Assembly: GCA_963965975.1 (NCBI GenBank)
Contig: OZ014411.1
Span: 20,984,446 to 21,048,445 of the forward strand
Direction: 5' to 3'
Length of the DNA: 64,000 nt
DNA from: Xestospongia bergquistia
Lineage: Eukaryota; Porifera; Demospongiae; Haplosclerida; Petrosiidae
A program made the position numbers and the translations under genes. Shown one piece after another: positions 21,501-36,500 of the stretch; positions within the stretch are counted from its first letter, which is position 1, and each line of letters begins with the position of its first letter. Under the pieces are notes generated by a model, which was not told the origin of the DNA, ran no database searches, and was given only the letters and a program-made list of their open reading frames with translations.

Positions 21501-24500
21501 GTGTTAATATCAGGAATGGATGTTAATGTATAAATCTGAGTTGATGATTACTGTCTCTGTTTATTGCAATTATTATCTTTGTATAATATAAATTTCATAT
21601 GTAGCTATGTGTATAAGCTTTGCTTAATTAACTGAACTACTATGCTTTTTTATCGAGTAAACAGTGCTAAAGAAATTATTAATTGTGACATTACAGAAAA
21701 CACTAATTTTGTCCAAATTATTGGAAGAACTATATTACATTTGTGACCACTATATCCTGTTTTTTAGTTGTTTTGTTTTAGTTATTGTTGTTTTAAGACA
21801 CTATTTACTATCCTTTTTATAGTTTGTAAAAATATACATGATAATCATATCCATACTACATAAAACATCAACCAGTTATGGAACTTTTTGCACATTAATG
21901 AAGATATTTCTCTTGATATAATACACAAATTTTCATTATTAAATGATTAGGTATACTGCTCTATGTTTTGTACAAATTTTTATACTACAAGATATTATTG
22001 AAATAAATAAACTAAGAAGTTGGTGGGAATATTAAATTTTATTTAAAAGTCTCTTTAGTTTTATGGAAATACTAGTTTACATTTAGTAATACATTTAGTG
22101 TTTTTATTTTTGTATTAGAATAACAGTCTAATTGAATTTACTGAGAAAGGAGATTTGTCAGGTGTAAAAGACATTCTTATTAGAGGAGGCAATGTAAATA
22201 CTTTAGATGAGGTAAGTCTATTTCATTTTAAGATCTACAAATATGCCAAATATGATGAATATTGGAAGAAGATGGTACCAATCCCTTATTACAATAATAG
22301 AAAAATCTGTCATTTGTTTTTATAACATGTGTATTAACTAATTTTACTACTTATTCTTATTGGACACTACCAGATGTACAAACATCACTTTTTCATAATT
22401 TTATCAATAGTCAGTTGAAATTCATACACAAAAATAACAGTGATGGAAATGAATTGAAGCATTATTTGTTTAGCTTTGAATTTTACACTTTAAATGTTTA
22501 AAAATATAATTTTGTGTATACACAGGACAGCAAATGTCATGCATACTACTTGAATTTGTATGCCACTGGGTAGTAAATAAATAGATGAGATTGTTTGTTG
22601 GTTTTCTGACAGTGCTGATAGCATGATTTCATCTTATTATAAAACTAGAGAGTATTGAAGAATTTAAAGGTAATAATGAATCCAGGAGTGGTATATTTCT
22701 GTAACTGGTATGCTTGTTGCTATTATTAAGAAGTCCCCAATTGAAATGGTGACCTTTTTTATTGTCCAGATTGTTATAGACCTATAGTTTGTGAGATGCA
22801 ATAATTGTCAGAGAGGGATGATGTTGGTTAAACTTGTTAATAATATAATTAGAGAGCCAGCCCTATGTTAATATAAAGAAGATGATAGCTGATATGCTAA
22901 GCACTTAAAGAGCAACGTGTTATATTTTTGTGAGATGCTGGTCTGTTTAGTCAATAGTATATAGGTCTAAATTGTACTAATTCTATGTTTGTATCTTGTT
23001 TATCAGTCCCTCATATTACAGTGTATATAGTTTTAATCCATCTTGCATGAATTAGTCTTTTAAAAACTTCTTTAAGTAATAAAGGCTTATACTAGTAATA
23101 GATTTCATCAAGTCCTACATGTACTAGATGACTTAGATGTAGACAACATATGAATGTAATATGTTATAATGTTAAAACCAAAGTGCATAAATATAAAAGA
23201 ATAGAGAAAGTTGTTATGTTTGTACTGTTATTGTAGAGTGTTAAGAGATTCATTTTCCAGTTGATTGTTTGTGTGTTTTTTCTAATAGAGAGGATGGGCA
23301 GCTCTTCATTATGCAAGTTACAAAGGACATCTAGACATCATTGAAGTATTAGTCAACAATAATGCTAATATAGATGTTACTACGGTAATTGAGATGACGA
23401 GAATGAAGTGTATTCTTTAAGTTGTGTGAATGGATAGTAACAATTAGAGAAGACATAGCATAGATATTGTAATAATATAAGACTAGTTTATCTAACTCTA
23501 ACAAATACATAAAGCAGGTGGTAGTAGCAGTATAAGGGCAGCATGATGTTTTTCTTCATTGTTGGTATTGTTGTGTTTGTGCATAGATAATTACAAAACT
23601 AGAAGATTTAAAATATTATTTTCTAGAGAAATTTATGTTTTTACCTAAAGTATACGGTTTTAGAATTTTTATTTAAAGTAATTTAAGAATGATAATAGTA
23701 GTTTATAGAGAGTTTGAAGTATCTTCTGAGATTTACTTCATTTTTTCAAAATATTCATATTTGGATGTATTGAAAAGTCTTTTGAATTGAATGTTGTTAT
23801 TTTATTTACCCTATTGTATTGACATTAATGGTTTTTAATGCCTTGGACGGAAAGCTTGGCATGGTGTACAATAGATGTTTTGTATTGTGTAGTATCTATG
23901 TGTATAGATTTTTGGAGCAATTTTATTGACTATATTGTAATAGCAGCTTATGAGATGAAGAAATGAGATTAAAGTGGATCCTTTAACTGTTGATTCCAAT
24001 ATGAACAATGAATTTTGTTAAAACTAACTGGATGTGATCCGACATTAGGTATCACTAATAATGCTTAAATCTTCTTGCTAAGCTGTTTCTTCACCTATAT
24101 GTTTAGCATTTTATAGCTATAGGCTAGTATAAATTTTGAGCATATCAATGTGTTGTTGTCATTTTTTAATGATATTGCATTTGGTTTCCACATTTCTGTT
24201 GCTGTTATTACTTATAATGTGAATGTGTCCTTTACAATATAAGAGTACGTAATTTTGATATAATGTATTCTAAGTATATTTAATTTGTTGTTGTGATTTT
24301 GTTTATTGTATTTTTTGTTTTCACATTTATGTTCCTGTGATTACTTATCATCTAAATGTTTTGTTTAAAATATAATAGGAGGTAAGTGTGATATAATGTA
24401 GTATTGATTCTAAGTCTTTTGAATTGAATGTTGTTATTTTATTTAACCTGTTGTATTGACGTTAATGGTTTTTAATGCCTTGGACAGAAAGCTTGTCATG

Positions 24501-27500
24501 GTGTACAATAGATGTTTTGTATTGTGTAGTATCTATGTGTATCGACTTTTGGAGCAATTTTATTGAGTATATTGTAATAGCAGCTTATGAGATGAAGAAA
24601 TGAGATTAAAGTGGATCCTTTAACTGTTGATTCCAATATGAGCAATGAATTTTGTTAAAACAAACTGGATGTGATACGACATTAGGTATCACCAATAATG
24701 CTTAAATTTTCTTGCTAAGCTGTTTCTTCACCTATATGTTTAGCATTTTATAGCTATAGGGTAGTATGAATTTCTAGCATATCAATGTGTTGTTGTCATT
24801 TTGTTTTACAATATTGCATTTTGTTTCCACATTTCTGTTGCTGTTATTACTTATAATGTGAATGTGTCGTTTACAATATAAGAGTACGTAATTTTGATGT
24901 AATGTATTCTAAGTATATTTAATTTGTTGTTATGATTTTGTTTATCATATTTTTTGCTTTCACATTTATGTTCCTGTGATTACTTATCATCTAAATGTTT
25001 TGTTTAAAATATAATAGGAGGTAAGTGTGATATAATGTAGTATTCATTCTAAGACTTTTGAGTTGAATGTTGTTATTTTATTTACCCTATTGTATTGGTG
25101 TTAATGGTTTTCAATGCCTTGGATGGAATGCTTGGCATGGTGTACAATAGATGTTTTGTATTGTGTAGTATCTATGTGTATCGACTTTTGGAGCAATTTT
25201 ATTGAGTATATTGTAATAGCAGCTTATGAGATGAAGAAATGAGATTAAAGTGGATCCTTTAACTGTTGATTCCAATATGAGCAATGAATTTTGTTAAAAC
25301 TAACTGGATGTGATCCGACATTAGGTATCACTAATAATGCTTAAATTTTCTTGCTAAGCTGTTTCTTCACCTATATGTTTAGCATTTTATAGCTATAGGC
25401 TAGTATGAATTTTGAGCATATCAATATGTTGTTGTCATTTTTTTACGACATTGCATTTGGTTTCCACATTTCTGTTGCTGTTATTACTTATAATGTGAAT
25501 GTGTCGTTTACAATATAAGAGTACGTAATTTTGATGTAATGTATTCTAAGTATATTTAATTTGTTGTTATGATTTTGTTTATCATATTTTTTGTTTTCAC
25601 ATTTATGTTCCTGTGATTACTTATCATCTAAATGTTTTGTTTAAAATATAATAGGAGGTAAGTGTGATATAATGTAGTATTCATTCTAAGACTTTTGAAT
25701 TGAATGTTGTTATTTTATTTACCCTATTGTATTGGTGTTAATGGTTTTCAATGCCTTGGATGGAATGCTTGGCATGGTGTACAATAGATGTTTTGTATTG
25801 TGTAGTATCTATGTGTATCGACTTTTGGAGCAATTTTATTGAGTATATTGTAATAGCAGCTTATGAGATGAAGAAATGAGATTAAAGTGGATCCTTTAAC
25901 TGTTGATTCTAATATGAGCAATGAATTTTGTTAAAACTAACTGGATGTGATCCGACATTAGGTATCACTAATAATGCTTAAATTTTCTTGCTAAGCTGTT
26001 TCTTCACCTATATGTTTAGCATTTTATAGCTATAGGCTAGTATGAATTTTGAGCATATCAATGTGTTGTTGTCATTTTTTTACGACATTGCATTTTGTTT
26101 GCACATTTCTGTTGCTGTTATTACTTATAATGTGAATGTGTCGTTTACAATATAAGAGTACATAATTTTGATATAACGTATTCTAAGTATATTTAATTTG
26201 TTTTTGTGATTTTGTTTAACATATTTTTTGTTTTCACATTTATGTTCCTGTGATTACTTATAATCTAAATGTTTTGTTTAAAATATAATAGCGGGTAAGT
26301 GTGATATAATGTAGTATTCATTCTAAGTGTTTTGAATTGAATGTTGTTATTTTATTTACCCTATTGTATTGGCGTTAATGGTTTTCAATGCCTTGGATGG
26401 AATGCTTGGCATGGTGTACAATAGATGTTTTGTATTGTGTAGTATCTATGTGTATCGACTTTTGGAGCAATTTTATTGATTATATTGTAATAGCAGCTTA
26501 TGAGATGAAGAAATGAGATTAAAGTGGATCCTTTAACTGTTGATTCCAATATGAGCAATGAATTTTGTTAAAACTAACTGGATGTGATCCGACATTAGGT
26601 ATCACTAATAATGCTTAAATTTTCTTGCTAAGCTGTTCCTTCACCTATATGTTTAGCATTTTATAGCTATAGGCTAGTATGAATTTTGAGCATATCAATG
26701 TGTTGTTGTCATTTTTTTACGACTTTGCATTTTGTTTGCACATTTCTGTTGCTGTTATTACTTATAATGTGAATGTGTCTTTTACAATATAAGAGTACAT
26801 AATTTTGATATAACGTATTCTAAGTATATTTAATTTATTGTAGTGATTTTGTTTATCATATTTTTTGTTTTCTCATTTATGTTCCTGTGATTACTTATCA
26901 TCTAACTGTTTTGTTTAAAATATAATAGTGGGTAAGTGTGATATAATGTAGTATTCATTCTAAGTGTTTTGAATTGAATGTTGTTATTTTATTTACCCTA
27001 TTGTATTGGCGTTAATGGTTTTCAATGCCTTGGATGAAATGCTTGGCATGGTGTACAATAGATGTTTTGTATTGTGTAGTATCTATGTGTATCGACTTTT
27101 GGAGCAATTTTATTGAGTATATTGTAATAGCAGCTTATGAGATGAAGAAATGAGATTAAAGTGGATCCTTTAACTGTTGATTCCAATATGAGCAATGAAT
27201 TTTGTTAAAACTAACTGGATGTGATCCGACATTAGGTATCACTAATAATGCTTAAATTTTCTTGCTAAGCTGTTTCTTCACCTATATGTTTAGCATTTTA
27301 TAGCTATAGGCTAGTATGAATTTTGAGCATATCAATGTGTTGTTGTCATTTTTTTACGACATTGCATTTTGTTTGCACATTTCTGTTGCTGTTATTACTT
27401 ATAATGTGAATGTGTCGTTTACAATATAAGAGTACATAATTTTGATATAACGTATTCTAAGTATATTTAATTTGTTGTTGGGATTTTGTTTAACATATTT

Positions 27501-30500
27501 TTTGTTTTCACATTTATGTTCCTGTGATTACTTATAATCTAAATGTTTTGTTTAAAATATAATAGCGGGTAAGTGTGATATAATGTAGTATTCATTCTAA
27601 ATGTTTTGAATTGAATGTTGTTATTTTATTTACCCTATTGTATTGGCGTTAATGGTTTTCAATGCCTTGGATGGAATGCTTGGCATGGTGTACAATAGAT
27701 GTTTTGTATTGTGTAGTATCTATGTGTATCGACTTTTGGAGCAATTTTATTGAGTATATTGTAATAGCAGCTTATGAGATGAAGAAATGAGATTAAAGTG
27801 GATCCTTTAACTGTTGATTCCAATATGAGCAATGAATTTTGTTAAAACTAACTGGATGTGATCCGACATTAGGTATCACTAATAATGCTTAAATTTTCTT
27901 GCTAAGCTGTTCCTTCACCTATATGTTTAGCATTTTATAGCTATAGGCTAGTATGAATTTTGAGCATATCAATGTGTTGTTGTCATTTTTTTACGACTTT
28001 GCATTTTGTTTGCACATTTCTGTTGCTGTTATTACTTATAATGTGAATGTGTCTTTTACAATATAAGAGTACATAATTTTGATATAACGTATTCTAAGTA
28101 TATTTAATTTATTGTTGTGATTTTGTTTATCATATTTTTTGTTTTCTCATTTATGTTCCTGTGATTACTTATCATCTAACTGTTTTGTTTAAAATATAAT
28201 AGCGGGTAAGTGTGATATAATGTAGTATTCATTCTAAGTGTTTTGAATTGAATGTTGTTATTTTATTTACCCTATTGTATTGGCGTTAATGGTTTTCAAT
28301 GCCTTGGATGGAATGCTTGGCATGGTGTACAATAGATGTTTTGTATTGTGTAGTATCTATGTGTATCGACTTTTGGAGCAATTTTATTGAGTATATTGTA
28401 ATAGCAGCTTATGAGATGAAGAAATGAGATTAAAGTGGATCCTTTAACTGTTGATTCCAATATGAGCAATGAATTTTGTTAAAACTAACTGGATGTGATC
28501 CGACATTAGGTATCACTAATAATGCTTAAATTTTCTTGCTAAGCTGTTTCTTCACCTATATGTTTAGCATTTTATAGCTATAGGCTAGTATGAATTTTGA
28601 GCATATCAATGTGTTGTTGTCATTTTTTTACGACATTGCATTTGGTTTCCACATTTCTGTTGCTGTTATTACTTATAATGTGAATGTGTCGTTTACAATA
28701 TAAGAGTATTTAATTTTGATATAACGTATTCTAAGTATATTTAATTTGTTGTTGTGATTTTGTTTATCATATTTTTTGTTTTCACATTTATGTTCCTGTG
28801 ATTACTTATAATCTAAATGTTTTGTTTAAAATATAATAGCGGGTAAGTGTGATATAATGTAGTATTCATTCTAAGTGTTTTGAATTGAATGTTGTTATTT
28901 TATTTACCCTATTGTATTGGCGTTAATGGTTTTCAATGCCTTGGATGGAATGCTTGGCATGGTGTACAATAGATGTTTTGTATTGTGTAGTATCTATGTG
29001 TATCGACTTTTGGAGCAATTTTATTGAGTATATTGTAATAGCAGCTTATGAGATGAAGAAATGAGATTAAAGTGGATCCTTTAACTGTTGATTCCAATAT
29101 GAGCAATGAATTTTGTTAAAACTAACTGGATGTGATCCGACATTAGTTATCACTAATAATGCTTAAATTTTCTTGCTAAGCTGTTTCTTCACCTATATGT
29201 TTAGCATTTTATAGCTATAGGCTAGTATGAATTTTGAGCATATCAATGTGTTGTTGTCATTTTTTTACGACATTGCATTTGGTTTCCACATTTCTGTTGC
29301 TGTTATTACTTATAATGTGAATGTGTTGTTTACAATATAAGAGTATTTAATTTTGATATAACGTATTCTAAGTATATTTAATTTGTTGTTGTGATTTTGT
29401 TTATCATATTTTTTGTTTTCACATTTATGTTCCTGTGATTACTTATCATCTAACTGTTTTGTTTAAAATATAATAGCGGGTAAGTGTGATATAATGTAGT
29501 ATTCATTCTAAGTGTTTTGAATTGAATGTTGTTATTTTATTTACCCTATTGTATTGGTGTTAATGGTTTTCAATGCCTTGGATGGAATGCTTGGCATGGT
29601 GTACAATAGATGTTTTGTATTGTGTAGTATCTATGTGTATCGACTTTTGGAACAATTTTATTGAGTATATTGTAATAGCAGCTTATGAGATGAAGAAATG
29701 AGATTAAAGTGGATCCTTTAACTGTTGATTCCAATATGAGCAATGAATTTTGTTAAAACTAACTGGATGTGATCCGACATTAGGTATCACTAATAATGCT
29801 TAAATTTTCTTGCTAAGCTGTTTCTTCACCTATATGTTTAGCATTTTATAGCTATAGGCTAGTATGAATTTTGAGCATATCAATGTGTTGTTGTCATTTT
29901 TTTACGACATTGCATTTGGTTTCCACATTTCTGTTGCTGTTATTACTTATAATGTGAATGTGTCGTTTACAATATAAGAGTATTTAATTTTGATATAACG
30001 TATTCTAAGTATATTTAATTTGTTGTTGTGATTTTGTTTATCATATTTTTTGTTTTCACATTTATGTTCCTGTGATTACTTATAATCTAACTGTTTTGTT
30101 TAAAATATAATAGTGGGTAAGTGTGATATAATGTAGTATTCATTCTAAGTGTTTTGAATTGAATGTTGTTATTTTATTTACCCTATTGTATTGGCGTTAA
30201 TGGTTTTCAATGCCTTGGATGGAATGCTTGGCATGGTGTACAATAGATGTTTTGTATTGTGTAGTATCTATGTGTATCGACTTTTGGAGCAATTTTATTG
30301 AGTATATTGTAATAGCAGCTTATGAGATGAAGAAATGAGATTAAAGTGGATCCTTTAACTGTTGATTCTAATATGAGCAATGAATTTTGTTAAAACTAAC
30401 TGGATGTGATCCGACATTAGTTATCACTAATAATGCTTAAATTTTCTTGCTAAGCTGTTTCTTCACCTATATGTTTAGCATTTTATAGCTATAGGCTAGT

Positions 30501-33500
30501 ATGAATTTCGAGCATATCAATGTGTTGTTGTCATTTTTTTACGACATTGCATTTGATTTCCACATTTCTGTTGCTGTTATTACTTATAATGTGAATGTGT
30601 TGTTTACAATATAAGAGTATTTAATTTTGATATAACGTATTCTAAGTATATTTAATTTGTTGTTGTGATTTTGTTTATCATATTTTTTGTTTTCACATTT
30701 ATGTTCCTGTGATTACTTATCATCTAACTGTTTTGTTTAAAATATAATAGCGGGTAAGTGTGATATAATGTAGTATTCATTCTAAGTGTTTTGAATTGAA
30801 TGTTGTTATTTTATTTACCCTATTGTATTGGCGTTAATGGTTTTCAATGCCTTGGATGGAATGCTTGGCATGGTGTACAATAGATGTTTTGTATTGTGTA
30901 GTATCTATGTGTATCGACTTTTGGAGCAATTTTATTGAGTATATTGTAATAGCAGCTTATGAGATGAAGAAATGAGATTAAAGTGGATCCTTTAACTGTT
31001 GATTCCAATATGAGCAATGAATTTTGTTAAAACTAACTGGATGTGATCCGACATTAGGTATCACTAATAATACTTAAATTTTCTTGCTAAGCTGTTTCTT
31101 CACCTATATGTTTAGCATTTTATAGCTATAGGCTAGTATGAATTTTGAGCATATCAATGTGTTGTTGTCATTTTTTTACGACATTGCATTTTGTTTGCAC
31201 ATTTCTGTTGCTGTTATTACTTATAATGTGAATGTGTCGTTTACAATATAAGGGTACATAATTTTGATATAACGTATTCTAAGTATATTTAATTTGTTGT
31301 TGTGATTTTGTTTATCATATTTTTGTTTTCACATTTATGTTCCTGTGATTACTTATCATCTAACTGTTTTGTTTAAAATCTAATAGATGGTAAGTGTGAT
31401 ATAATGTAGTATTCATTCTAAGTGTTTTGAATTGAATGTTGTTATTTTATTTACCCTATTGTATTGGCGTTAATGGTTTTCAATGCCTTGGATGAAATGC
31501 TTGGCATGGTGTACAATAGATGTTTTATATTGTGTAGTATCTATGTGTATCGACTTTTGGAGCAATTTTATTGAGTATATTGTAATAGCAGCTTATGAGA
31601 TGAAGAAATGAGATTAAAGTGGATCCTTTAACTGTTGATTCTAATATGAGCAATGAATTTTGTTAAAACTAACTGGATGTGATCCGACATTAGTTATCAC
31701 TAATAATGCTTAAATTTTCTTGCTAAGCTGTTTCTTCACCTATATGTTTAGCATTTTATAGCTATAGGCTAGTATGAATTTTGAGCATATCAATGTGTTG
31801 TTGTCATTTTTTTACGACATTGCATTTGGTTTCCACATTTCTGTTGCTGTTATTACTTATAATGTGAATGTGTCGTTTACAATATAAGAGTACATAATTT
31901 TGATATAACGTATTCTAAGTATATTTAATTTATTGTTGTGATTTTGTTTATCATATTTTTTGTTTTCACATTTATGTTCCTGTGATTACTTATCATCTAA
32001 CTGTTTTGTTTAAAATATAATAGATGGTAAGTGTGATATAATGTAGTATTCATTCTAAGTGTTTTGAATTGAATGTTGTTATTTTGTTTACCATATTGTT
32101 TGAATTGTTTTTAATAGTTTTTAATGCCTTGCTTGGGGAAAATCACCATGTTGTACTATAATTGTTTTGGATTGTATCGTATCTATTTTGTATCCAATTT
32201 TACTTTTTTATCATAATGTTATAATATGCATTGTAGCTAATTATGCAATGTAGGACTAGTCAGTTTAAGTCAGTATCTTTTATAAAGATTATGGGAGGAC
32301 ATTAGTTATTACAGCTAGCTCTTCCTCTATGCTACTGAAAAGTAATTTTTTATTCTAGTCACAAACTAGTGTGAAGTTTCAAATTTGTGTTTATAATTTC
32401 CAATTGTTGAGAGTGATTTGATTCATATTTTGTTTGAGTATATATATAATATTATCTAAGTTTATAATAACACTAGTGTACTGATACATCTAAGTGTTGG
32501 TATAGGGTAATGTACTGATGTTATGATTAATGTTAATGTGGTAATTAATAATATATTTAGAATGGATCTACTGCAGTCATGTTAGCAGCAGATGAAGGAC
32601 ACAAAGATGTTGTTTTGATTTTAACACAGAAAGGAGCCAATCTAGATCTTGTCAACAAAGTAAGTGTTCATGCACACATGTTATATGAGAAAGTCAATAT
32701 AACTTTCTCATATAACATGACATTTTATACTTTTGTGTTTCTATGAATGTTGAAAGTAGAAGAGGATGCTAAGACCTTATGACAATATTAGAAAAAGTGT
32801 CATTTGTTTTTATAACATGTGTGTTGATCAGTTTTCCTACCTCTTCTTATTAGAGACCATTAGATGTACAGACACAACTTTTTCATAAAGAGATGCAGGC
32901 ACCAAAATAGCAGTGATGGACATGAATTGAAGCATGATTTGTTTAGCTTTGAATTATTCATTTTAAAATGTTTAGAAATAGAATTGTTATGTACATACAT
33001 AGGACAGCAATTGTCATGCATACTACTTGAATTTGTATGCCACTGGGTAGTAAATAAATAGATGAGATTGTTTGTTGGTTTTTTGACAGTGCTTATAGCA
33101 TGATTTCATCTTGTTATAAAACTAGAGAGTATTGAAGAATTTAAAGGTGATAATGAATCCAGGAGTGGTATATTTCTGTAACTGGTATGCTTGTTGCTAT
33201 TATTAAGAAGTCCCCAATTGAAATGGTGACCTTTTTTATTGTCCAGATTGTTATAGACCTATAGTTTGTGAGATGCAATAATTGTCAGAGAGAGATGATG
33301 TTGGTTAGACTTGTTAATAATATAATTAGAGAGCCAGCCCTATGTTAATACAAAGAAGATGATAGCTGATATGCTAATCACATAAAGAGCAACGTGTTAT
33401 ATTTTTGTGAGATGCTGGTCTGTTTAGTCAATAGTATATAGGTCTAAATTGTACTAATTCTATGTTTGCATCTTGTTTATCAGTCCCTCATATTACAGTG

Positions 33501-36500
33501 TATATAGTTTTAATCCATCTTGCATGAATTAGTCTTTAAAAACTTCTTTAAGTAATAAAGGCTTATACTAGTAATAGACTTCATCAAGTCCTACATGTAC
33601 TAGATGACTTAGATGTAGACAACATATGAATGTAATATGTTATAATGTTAAAACCACAGTGCATAAATATAAAAGAATAGAGAAAGTTGGTATGTTTGTA
33701 CTGTTATTGTAGAGTGTTAAGAGATTCATTTTCCAGTTGATTGTTTGTGTGTTTTTTCTAATAGAGAGGATGGGCAGCTCTTCATTATGCAAGTTACAAT
33801 GGACATCCAGACATCGTTGAAGTATTAGTCAACAATAATGCTAATATAGATGTTACTACGGTAATTGAGATGACGAGAATGAAGTGTATTCTTTAAGTTG
33901 TGTGAATGGATAGTAACAATTAGAGAAGACATAGCATAGATATTGTAATAATATAAGACTAGTTTATCTAACTCTAACAAATACATAAAGCAGGTGGTAG
34001 TAGCAGTATAAGGGCAGCATGATGTTTTTCTTCATTGTTGGTATTGTTGTGTTTGTGCATAGATAATTACAAAACTAGAAGATTTAAAATATTATTTTCT
34101 AGAGAAATTTATGTTTTTACCTAAAGTATACGGTTTTAGAATTTTTATTTAAAGTAATTTAAGAATGATAATAGTAGTTTATAGAGAGTTTGAAGTATCT
34201 TCTGAGATTTACTTCATTTTTTCAAAATATTCATATTTGAATGTATTGAAAAGTCTTTTGAATTGATTGTTGTTATTTTATTTACCCTATTGTATTGACA
34301 TTAATGGTTTTTAATGCCTTGGACGGAAAGCTTGGCATGGTGTACGATAGATGTTTTGTATTGTGTAGTATCTATGTGTATTGACTTTTGGAGCAATTTT
34401 ATTGACTATATTGTAATAGCAGCATAAGAGATCAAGAAATGAGATTAAAGTGGATCCTTTAACTGTTGATTCCAATATGAACAATGAATTTTGTTAAAAC
34501 TAACTGGATGTGATCTGACATTAGGTATCACTAATAATGCTTAAATTTTCTTGCTAAGCTGTTTCTTCACCTATGTGTTTAGCATTTTATAGCTATAGGC
34601 TAGTATGAATTTGGAGCATATCAATGTGTTGTTGTCATTTTTTTATAATATTGCATTTGGTTTCCACATTTCCGTTGCTGTTATTACTTATAATGTGAAT
34701 GTGTTGTTTACAATATAAAAGTATTTAATTTTGATATAATGTATTCTAAGTATATTTAATTTATTGTTGTGATTTTGTTTATCATATTTTTTGTTTTCAC
34801 ATTTATGTTCCTGTGATTACTTATCATGTAAATGTGTTGTTTAAAATATAATAGGAGGTAAGTGTGAATTAATGTAGTATTCATTCTAAGTCTTTTAAAT
34901 TGAATGTTGTTATTTTATTTTCCCTACTGTATTGACCTTAATGGCTTTCAATGCCTTGGATGGTTCACTTTGCATGGTGTACAATAGATGTTTTGTATTG
35001 TGTAGTATCTATGTGTATCGACTTTTGGAGCAATTTTATTGAGTATATTGTAATAGCAGCTTATGAGATGAAGAAATGAGATTAAAGTGGATCCTTTAAC
35101 TGTTGATTCCAATATGAGCAATGAATTTTGTTAAAACTAACTGGATGTGATACGACATTAGGTATCACCAATAATGCTTAAATTTTCTTGCTAAGCTGTT
35201 TCTTCACCTATATGTTTAGCAATTTATAGCTATTAGAGTAGTATGAATTTCTAGCATATCAATGTGTTGTTGTCATTTTTTTTGTAATATTGCATTTGGT
35301 TTCCACATTTATGTTGCTATTTTTACTTATAATGTGAATGTGTTGTTTACAATATAAAAGTATGTAATTTTGATATAACGTATTCTAAGTATATTTAATT
35401 TGTTGTTGTGATTTTGTTTATTGTATTTTTTGTTTTCACATTTATGTTCCTGTGATTACTTATCATCTAAATGTTTTGTTTAAAATATAATAGGAGGTAA
35501 GTGTGATATAATGTAGTATTCATTCTAAGTCTTTTGAATTGAATGTTGTTATTTTATTTACCCTATTGTATTGACGTTAATGGTTTTTAATGTCTTGGAT
35601 GGAAAGCTTGGCATTGTGTACAATAGATGTTTTGTATTGTGTAGTATCTATGTGTATCAACTTTTACAGCAATTGTATTGACTATATTGTAATAACAGCT
35701 TATGAGAATCAAGAAATGAGATTAAAGTGGATCCTTTAACTAGTGATTCCAATATGAGCAATGAATTTTGTTAAAACTAACTGGGTGTGATCTGACATTA
35801 GGTATCACTAATAATGCTTAAATCTTGCTAAGCTGTTTCTTCACCTATATGATTAGCATTTTATAGCTATAGGGTAGTATGAATTTTGAGCATATCAATG
35901 TGTTGTTTTAATTTTTTTTTGCGATATTGCATTTGGTTTCCACATTTCTGTTGCTGTTATTACTTATAATGTGAATGTGTGTTTTACAATATAAGAGTAT
36001 GTAATTTTGATATAATGTATTCTAAGTATATTTAATTTGTTGTTGTGATTTTGTTTATTGTATTTTTTGTTTTCACATTTATGTTCCTGTGATTACTTAT
36101 CATCTAAATGTTTTGTTTAAAATATAATAGTGGGTAAGTGTGATATAATGTAGTATTCATTGTAAGTCTTTTGAATTGAATGTTGTTATTTTATTTACCC
36201 TATTGTATTGACGTTAATGGTTTTTAATGCCTTGGACGGAAAGCTTGGCATTGTGTATAATAGATGTTTTGTATTGTGTAGTATCTATGTGTATCGACTT
36301 TTACAGCAATTTTATTGACTATATTGTAATAGCAGCTTATGAGATAAAGAAATGAGATTAAAGTGGATCCTTTAACTGTTGATTCCAATATGAGCAATGA
36401 ATTTTGTTAAAACTAACTGGATGTGATACATCATTAGGTATCACTAATAATGCTTAAATTTTCTTGCTAAGCTGTTTCTTCACCTATATGTTTAGCATTT

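Larger units (their letters stand above)
20800..22770. repeat. intron 1 tandem duplication, copy 2 (contains exon 2)
   Basis: Partner of 19,200-20,735. It includes MITE copy 2 and the ankyrin exon at 22,119-22,211. Confidence 0.7.
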
